A stretch of 64,000 nucleotides of DNA, from the NCBI GenBank assembly GCA_035944135.1, contig DASZBM010000010.1:496001-560000 (forward strand). Reading direction: 5' to 3'. The translations under genes were made by a program, and so were the position numbers. The stretch is from Acidobacteriaceae bacterium (lineage in GTDB: Bacteria; Acidobacteriota; Terriglobia; Terriglobales; Acidobacteriaceae). Shown here one piece after another: positions 59,467 through 64,000 of the stretch; the first letter of the stretch is position 1, and every line of letters begins with the position of its first letter. The notes under the pieces are model-generated. The model saw only the letters and a program-made list of their open reading frames with translations. It was not told the DNA's origin and searched no databases.

Positions 59467-61953
59467 CTAAATCTTCTGCACGCGGTGAACATCACGCACG
59501 CCGGGCACTTTGCGGAGGTTCTGCTGGAGCCGGGTGAGGTGGCGCAGGTCGACCGTCTCGATGACGAAATCGACGTGTACAGTGCCGTCGGAGGCGGGAC
59601 GGGTCTCGACGCTGCGGATATTCGTGCCGTCCTCGGAGATGATGGCGGCAAACTCCTTCAGGAGACCGGACCGGTCATCGACGGTGAGGGTGAGTTTGAC
59701 GGGGTAGGTCGTAGGCTTCGGAGCGGAGGCATCCTTGCCGTTGCCGTGAGCCTCGGACCATTCCACCTCGATTCGCCGGTCTGCCTCATAGAGAAGGTTT
59801 TGGACGTTGGGGCAGCTTCGCGCGTGCACCGCGACACCCTTGCCGCGGGTCACGTAGCCAACGATCTCTTCGCCTCGGATTGGATTGCAACACCGCGCTC
59901 GATAGACGAGGAGATCGTCCTGTCCTTCGACCTGGAGGGATTCGGACCCCTTGCCGAAGAAGACGCGCTTCACGGCTTCGCTCATGTGCGCGAGCGTGTC
60001 GGCCACCGGACCTTGCTCGGTTGGAGATTCCTTTGCATCGACCGCGCTGCCGGGCTCGAGCTTGTTCAGGACCTGGCGAGTTGAGTACTTGCCGAAGCCA
60101 ATGCCAGCAAGCAGGTCAAGTTCACCGTGAAGGCCATATTCATGCGCGATGCGGTCGAACTCGGGCGTACCGAACTTCTGCAGCGAGACTTTATACTTTC
60201 GAGCTTCGCGCTCGAGCAGCTTGCGGCCGATCTCAATGGCTCGCTCGCGCTGATGCTCGTTGAGCCAGTGCTTGATCTTGTTGCGGGCGCGTGAGCTCTT
60301 GGCGAAGCTGAGCCAGTCGCGCGAGGGTGTGTGGCCGGTCTGCGTGGTGATCTCGACGATGTCGCCATTGCGGAGCCGATAGCGGAGAGGGACGATGCGG
60401 CCGTTGACCTTGGCGCCGGTTGTGGCGTGGCCGACGTCCGTGTGGATGGCGTAGGCGAAGTCGATGGGGCTCGCGTCCTTGGGGAGCACAATGACCTTGC
60501 CCTTGGGCGTGAAGGTATAGACCTCCTCGGGATACAGATCGATGCGGAGCGTCGACATGAACTCGTTGGGGTCGGACATTTCGCGCTGCCACTCCATGAG
60601 CTGGCGGACCCAGGCGAGGCGCTGCTCATCTTTGGCGCTGACGTTGTCTGAGGCCTTGTACTTCCAGTGCGCGGCGATGCCTTCTTCCGCTACGCGGTGC
60701 ATGTCCTCGGTGCGGATCTGGACTTCAAACTGATGGCCGCCGTCAGCTATGAGCGTGGTGTGCAGGGATTGGTAGAGGTTCGGCCGGGGCATCGCGATGA
60801 AGTCTTTGAAGCGGCCGGGAACGGGACGCCAGGCGGAGTGGAGGAGCCCGAGGACAGCGTAGCAGTCCTGCTCGGTCTGGGTGATGACGCGGACAGCGAA
60901 GAGGTCATAGACCTGGTCGACAGGGACGCCATGGGCAGTTAGCTTCTGCTGGATGGAGTAAAGGCGCTTGATTCGGGACTCGACGCGGGCATGGATGTTT
61001 GCGTCGTGCAGCTTTGCTTCGATGGTCGTGACGATGCGGTCAAGGAAGGCTTCGCCTTCGCCGCGGATAGCATCGACTTCGCCGGAGAGTTTGGAATACG
61101 TGAGCGGGTCGACGAAGCGGAACGCAAGGTCCTCGAGTTCGCCGCGAAGTTTACCCATGCCAAGGCGGTGTGCCAGCGGAGCGTAGACGTCGAGGGTCTC
61201 TTTGGCAATACGCTGCTGTTTTTCTGGCTTGAGGTGCTCGAGTGTGCGCATGTTATGCAGGCGGTCAGCGAGCTTGATGATGACGACGCGCACATCGGTG
61301 ACCATGGCGAGTAGCATCTTGCGGATGTTCTCGGCTTGGTGGTCCTCGCGATTTGCGAACTTGATCTTGTCGAGCTTCGTGACGCCTTCGACAATGTGGG
61401 CTACCTGCTCGCCGAAGCGACGGCCGATCTCCTGAGTAGAGACGTCGGTGTCCTCGACGGCGTCGTGCAGGAGCCCAGCGGCGATGGCAGTGGCGTCCAT
61501 CTTGAGGTCGGCGAGTACCTGGGCGACTTCCAGCGGATGGATGACGTAGGGTTCGCCGGAGGCGCGGCGCTGGCCCTCGTGTTGCTCCTGGCAAAAGGCC
61601 CATGCCGCGCGAATGAGATCGAGATCGTCATGAGGACGATTGAGCCGGACGGTTGCAAGCACGCGCTCGAACCGGGCATTAAGTTCTTCATCGAGCTGCG
61701 TCGTTGCGGCGATCGAGGGCGTCGGCGGAGCGATGTTTGTGGGCAGGATGGCCGCGGGCGGCGGGGCAAAGGCGCCTGAAGGCTCGTCAAGGGAGGTCAG
61801 CGGCTCTGGGATTTGGGTCCGCGGCGGGACGGACGGCAATGTCGCCTCGAGACCCATTCCGCTGTCGCTGGGGGCTGTCTCAGGTGCGCCGATTTGTCCA
61901 CCTGCCCCTGGTTTTTGCGCAGAGTCAGGCCGTTGCGGCTGGACTATGGCCAT
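59467..61953 (-). CDS. rel: Bifunctional (p)ppGpp synthetase/hydrolase Rel (SpoT-type)
   Basis: An 828-residue stringent-response enzyme. After an 85-residue Pro/Ala-rich tail comes the HD hydrolase (YVIHPLEVAQVLADLKMD; LLHDAVEDTD; LADRLHNMRT), then the synthetase (RVESRIKRLYSIQQKL; RFKDFIAMPRPNLYQSLHTT; QIRTEDMHRVAEEGIAAHWK), TGS (IVLPKDASPIDFAYAIHTDV), a Cys-containing region (RARCCNPIRGEEIVGYVTRG) and an ACT domain. RxKD in the synthetase and an intact HD point to both activities. A TATAAT lies five bases before the ATG, suggesting a leaderless mRNA. Confidence 0.95.
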   Translation of the reverse strand: MAIVQPQRPDSAQKPGAGGQIGAPETAPSDSGMGLEATLPSVPPRTQIPEPLTSLDEPSGAFAPPPAAILPTNIAPPTPSIAATTQLDEELNARFERVLATVRLNRPHDDLDLIRAAWAFCQEQHEGQRRASGEPYVIHPLEVAQVLADLKMDATAIAAGLLHDAVEDTDVSTQEIGRRFGEQVAHIVEGVTKLDKIKFANREDHQAENIRKMLLAMVTDVRVVIIKLADRLHNMRTLEHLKPEKQQRIAKETLDVYAPLAHRLGMGKLRGELEDLAFRFVDPLTYSKLSGEVDAIRGEGEAFLDRIVTTIEAKLHDANIHARVESRIKRLYSIQQKLTAHGVPVDQVYDLFAVRVITQTEQDCYAVLGLLHSAWRPVPGRFKDFIAMPRPNLYQSLHTTLIADGGHQFEVQIRTEDMHRVAEEGIAAHWKYKASDNVSAKDEQRLAWVRQLMEWQREMSDPNEFMSTLRIDLYPEEVYTFTPKGKVIVLPKDASPIDFAYAIHTDVGHATTGAKVNGRIVPLRYRLRNGDIVEITTQTGHTPSRDWLSFAKSSRARNKIKHWLNEHQRERAIEIGRKLLEREARKYKVSLQKFGTPEFDRIAHEYGLHGELDLLAGIGFGKYSTRQVLNKLEPGSAVDAKESPTEQGPVADTLAHMSEAVKRVFFGKGSESLQVEGQDDLLVYRARCCNPIRGEEIVGYVTRGKGVAVHARSCPNVQNLLYEADRRIEVEWSEAHGNGKDASAPKPTTYPVKLTLTVDDRSGLLKEFAAIISEDGTNIRSVETRPASDGTVHVDFVIETVDLRHLTRLQQNLRKVPGVRDVHRVQKI

Positions 61954-61958
61954 AGGTC

Positions 61959-61964
61959 ATTATA
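61959..61964 (-). promoter_or_regulatory. Consensus -10 element abutting the rel start codon
   Basis: TATAAT on the minus strand ends five bases before the ATG of rel, with no ribosome-binding site. A start six bases downstream would place +1 on the A of ATG. The -35 region is weak. Confidence 0.6.
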
Positions 61965-62005
61965 CGGAGCGGGCTTGACAGCTCCATAGAGGAGACCGAA
62001 ATCGT

Positions 62006-63271
62006 CTACTGTTTTGGTCCGTTCTCAACCTCCGACGGACGGAGCGCCTGCTGTTCCCTGAGGGTGGGCGCAGGGTGCAGGTCCCTCATCAGACCGGCTG
62101 TCGGGCGAAGAACGCCGTGCGTCCAGGCAACTAGTTCATCGAAGGCTTCGCCGACTTCATCCTGACGGATTGTGCAGTGGCCCTCGCGGTGAACGTACTG
62201 CTGGACGAGGTTCCTGCTGAAACCAGCGGCTTCAACCTCGCGGCTGTAGAGCGCCAGTTGGTAGACGGGGACGACTGGATCGTAGACGGTATGGAGCGCG
62301 AGCATGGGTCGGCCGAGGCGGCCGGTTGGGGTGTAGTGGCGGAGCAGGTAGGCTCGGGCAGCAGGTTGAGCGTCGTAGCGACGGACTTTGTCGTTGAGCT
62401 CGTAATCGGACAGGCTGTTGGTGGCATTTGTACCGGAGTAGATGGTGTTTCGGTTGTCGAACGGATTGCCGCCTGCCCGGCGCTGCATGTCGCCGATAAC
62501 AAACGTGAAGTAGGCGATGTCGGCGGCGACCTCCGCATCGGTATGGAGTCCCATGAGCGAGCGCATGGCTGCGGTCCCCTCGGGATTCTCGCGTAGCGCC
62601 GCGGCGATACGTGCGCGCTCGGCCCGGTCGGCGAAAAAGTCGGACGGGACTCGATCGAGCGGCGGCATCAGACCGGGGAAGTAGTAATCGAACGCCGCCC
62701 GGATGGCGAAGCGGCGATCGAAAGATTCTGATGTGGGGCCAACAGCGCCGCAGAGGTCCAGGCCGCCCATGTAAGGCTTTGGGTTGAGCTCGAGCGTGAC
62801 CATGACCAACGCGCCGCCCATTGATGTGCCGACCACGTAGGTCTCATGAGGCGAACCGAACCGCCTAGCGAAGTACTGGCGGAGAGCCTCGGTCTCGGGG
62901 TAGGCCTGTGGAAGTGCCCAGCCGGTCTGCGAATAAGCGCTTTCGATGATGGCGAAATGGCGTTCGAACAGGGGCTGCTGGTTTCCGGTGAGGCGTTCGG
63001 CGATGTGGAATGTGACAGGCCGTTGAGCGTAGCCGTGGTAGTAAACGACCAGATTGTGGTTCCAGTCGTTGGGAATGTCTATCCGGTAGGCCGCGCCGTC
63101 GAGCATGCCGACCTCGGTGAGCCCCAGTGGGGAGCGCAACTGCTGCGGCGGCTCGGATGGCTTGTGCTTTGAGGAAGCGGCCGGATCCGCGGCGCGGGCG
63201 GCGGCGCCTGCTATGAAAAGCAGAAGAGCCGCGGCCGCTGTCCGGGGTCGTGGTCGAGGAGACAAGCTCAT
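62006..63271 (-). CDS. Exported alpha/beta-hydrolase
   Basis: A 421-residue protein with signal peptide MSLSPRPRPRTAAAALLLFI and predicted cleavage near 28. The hydrolase fold shows NLVVYYHGYAQRPV, the nucleophile elbow GTSMGGALV near residue 150, DPVVPVYQLALYS and a late His (REGHCTI). The lid between them is long. Acidobacteria have several such secreted enzymes (esterase or peptidase type); no substrate is named. No ribosome-binding site is seen before the ATG, but TACAAT lies 14 bases upstream. Confidence 0.8.
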   Translation of the reverse strand: MSLSPRPRPRTAAAALLLFIAGAAARAADPAASSKHKPSEPPQQLRSPLGLTEVGMLDGAAYRIDIPNDWNHNLVVYYHGYAQRPVTFHIAERLTGNQQPLFERHFAIIESAYSQTGWALPQAYPETEALRQYFARRFGSPHETYVVGTSMGGALVMVTLELNPKPYMGGLDLCGAVGPTSESFDRRFAIRAAFDYYFPGLMPPLDRVPSDFFADRAERARIAAALRENPEGTAAMRSLMGLHTDAEVAADIAYFTFVIGDMQRRAGGNPFDNRNTIYSGTNATNSLSDYELNDKVRRYDAQPAARAYLLRHYTPTGRLGRPMLALHTVYDPVVPVYQLALYSREVEAAGFSRNLVQQYVHREGHCTIRQDEVGEAFDELVAWTHGVLRPTAGLMRDLHPAPTLREQQALRPSEVENGPKQ

Positions 63272-63321
63272 CGGAGGTTGCCACGATTGTACAGCGATGC
63301 CACGGCTATCGGTCTCGTGCG

Positions 63322-64000
63322 TCAGGCGTTGTAGGTGGAGGACGAGACGCGACCCCCACGTCCGGTCCAGTTGGTGTGGAAGAACTCGCCGCGTGGCTTG
63401 TCTACGCGTTCGTAGGTGTGGGCACCGAAGAAATCGCGCTGGGCCTGCAGAAGATTGGCTGGAAGGCGACCGGTTCTGTAGCCGTCGAAGAAGGAAAGCG
63501 CAGTTGTGAAGGCAGGCATTGGAACACCGAATTGCACGCCTTGGACGACGGCACGCCGCCATGAGCTCTGGTACTGATTCAGGACGGACGAGAAGAAGTC
63601 GTCGAGGAGGAGATTCTCAAGCTTCGGGTTCTTGTCGTAGGCTTCCTTGATCTTGCCGAGGAACTGGCTGCGGATGATGCAGCCGCCACGCCACATGAGC
63701 GCCACGCCACCCATGTTCAAGTTCCACCCCTGCTCCCTGGCAGCTTCCCGCAGAAGCATGTATCCCTGCGCGTAGCTGATCATCTTTGAGCAGTAGAGAG
63801 CCCGGCGGACGTCTTCGATGAAGCTTCTGCGATCGGCCACGGACGGTTTTGACTCGGGTCCGCGCAGGATCTTGGAGGCGCGAACGCGCTCGTCCTTGAG
63901 CGCGCTAAGGCAGCGGGCGAAGACGCTCTCACCGATGAGCGTGACGGGTTGGCCGAGGTCGAGCGCCGAGATGGCGGTCCACTTGCCGGTGCCCTTCTGG
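63322..64000 (-). CDS. gnd: 6-phosphogluconate dehydrogenase, C-terminal part (partial, 5' end off the edge)
   Basis: Only the C-terminal 225 residues are in the window. QKGTGKWTAISALDLGQPVT is the family motif of the helical domain, followed by the helical region to NLNMGGVALMWRGGCIIRSQ and FLGKIKEAYDKNPKLENLLL, and the C-terminal tail FFGAHTYERVDKPRGEFFHT. The enzyme makes ribulose-5-phosphate, NADPH and CO2 in the oxidative pentose phosphate pathway. The stop at 63322 ends a full C-terminus; the N-terminal NADP domain lies beyond 64000. Confidence 0.95.
   Translation of the reverse strand, partial: QKGTGKWTAISALDLGQPVTLIGESVFARCLSALKDERVRASKILRGPESKPSVADRRSFIEDVRRALYCSKMISYAQGYMLLREAAREQGWNLNMGGVALMWRGGCIIRSQFLGKIKEAYDKNPKLENLLLDDFFSSVLNQYQSSWRRAVVQGVQFGVPMPAFTTALSFFDGYRTGRLPANLLQAQRDFFGAHTYERVDKPRGEFFHTNWTGRGGRVSSSTYNA

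Overview
The window is a piece of a high-GC chromosome that reads as Acidobacteriota, most likely family Acidobacteriaceae (the Granulicella/Edaphobacter/Terriglobus group). I base this on three proteins with the acidobacterial VWFA-related domain (TIGR03436 type), a giant Oar-like TonB-dependent receptor with glycine-rich loops, lipid A/Kdo/heptose genes of a Gram-negative envelope, and a cupin that aligns residue for residue with the hydroxynitrile lyase of Granulicella tundricola as I recall it. Species cannot be told. I see no tRNA, rRNA, CRISPR array, prophage or intact insertion sequence; nearly all of the window is chromosomal housekeeping and envelope biology.

Layout. 1-7.8 kb: edge of a membrane-anchored protein (probably cytochrome c), a WXXGXW secreted protein, KdsC, two small cupins, the long helicase Lhr coupled to a DUF5522 protein, and a secreted TPR protein. 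7.9-15.9 kb: a minus-strand block of DUF5666 protein, TonB-dependent receptor, two VWFA-related proteins and the TPR protein, which looks like an uncharacterised cell-surface module. 16.2-18.7 kb: egtB-egtD, a minimal ergothioneine pathway. 18.6-20.4 kb: moeA-moaC (molybdenum cofactor; mogA lies apart at 47.4 kb). 20.4-27.2 kb: minus-strand envelope genes ending in waaA-lpxK-waaC. 27.2-29.8 kb: a periplasmic unknown, an acetyltransferase and trmFO. 29.8-34.3 kb: a Met-rich secreted TPR protein, two paralogous polytopic membrane proteins (the second with an apparent frameshift) and a zinc ribbon. 34.4-40.8 kb: der with a long basic extension, a Gfo/Idh oxidoreductase plus acetyltransferase, a membrane protein and a DinG-family helicase carrying a palindromic element in frame. 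40.8-47.9 kb: small proteins, an orphan PEP-CTERM-like protein, an ArsR-SRPBCC-DoxX operon with a clear promoter/operator, queD-DUF6580, a VTT protein and mogA. 48-64 kb: a TonB-like protein, miaA, a third VWFA-related protein, tdh and kbl separated by an oppositely oriented lipoprotein gene, a GH38 alpha-mannosidase, the bifunctional (p)ppGpp enzyme Rel, an alpha/beta hydrolase and the edge of gnd.

Two patterns cut across the genes. First, at least nine genes without a Shine-Dalgarno sequence have a -10-like hexamer only 5-8 bases before the start codon, as expected of leaderless mRNAs; the clearest are the arsR-type regulator (TTGACA, 17 bp, TATGGT, then GTG) and rel (TATAAT five bases before ATG). 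Second, short palindromic or iterated repeats lie between genes and also in frame inside genes (dinG, moeA). The best candidates for something undescribed are the receptor/VWFA block, the leaderless pattern and the protein-coding palindrome in dinG.
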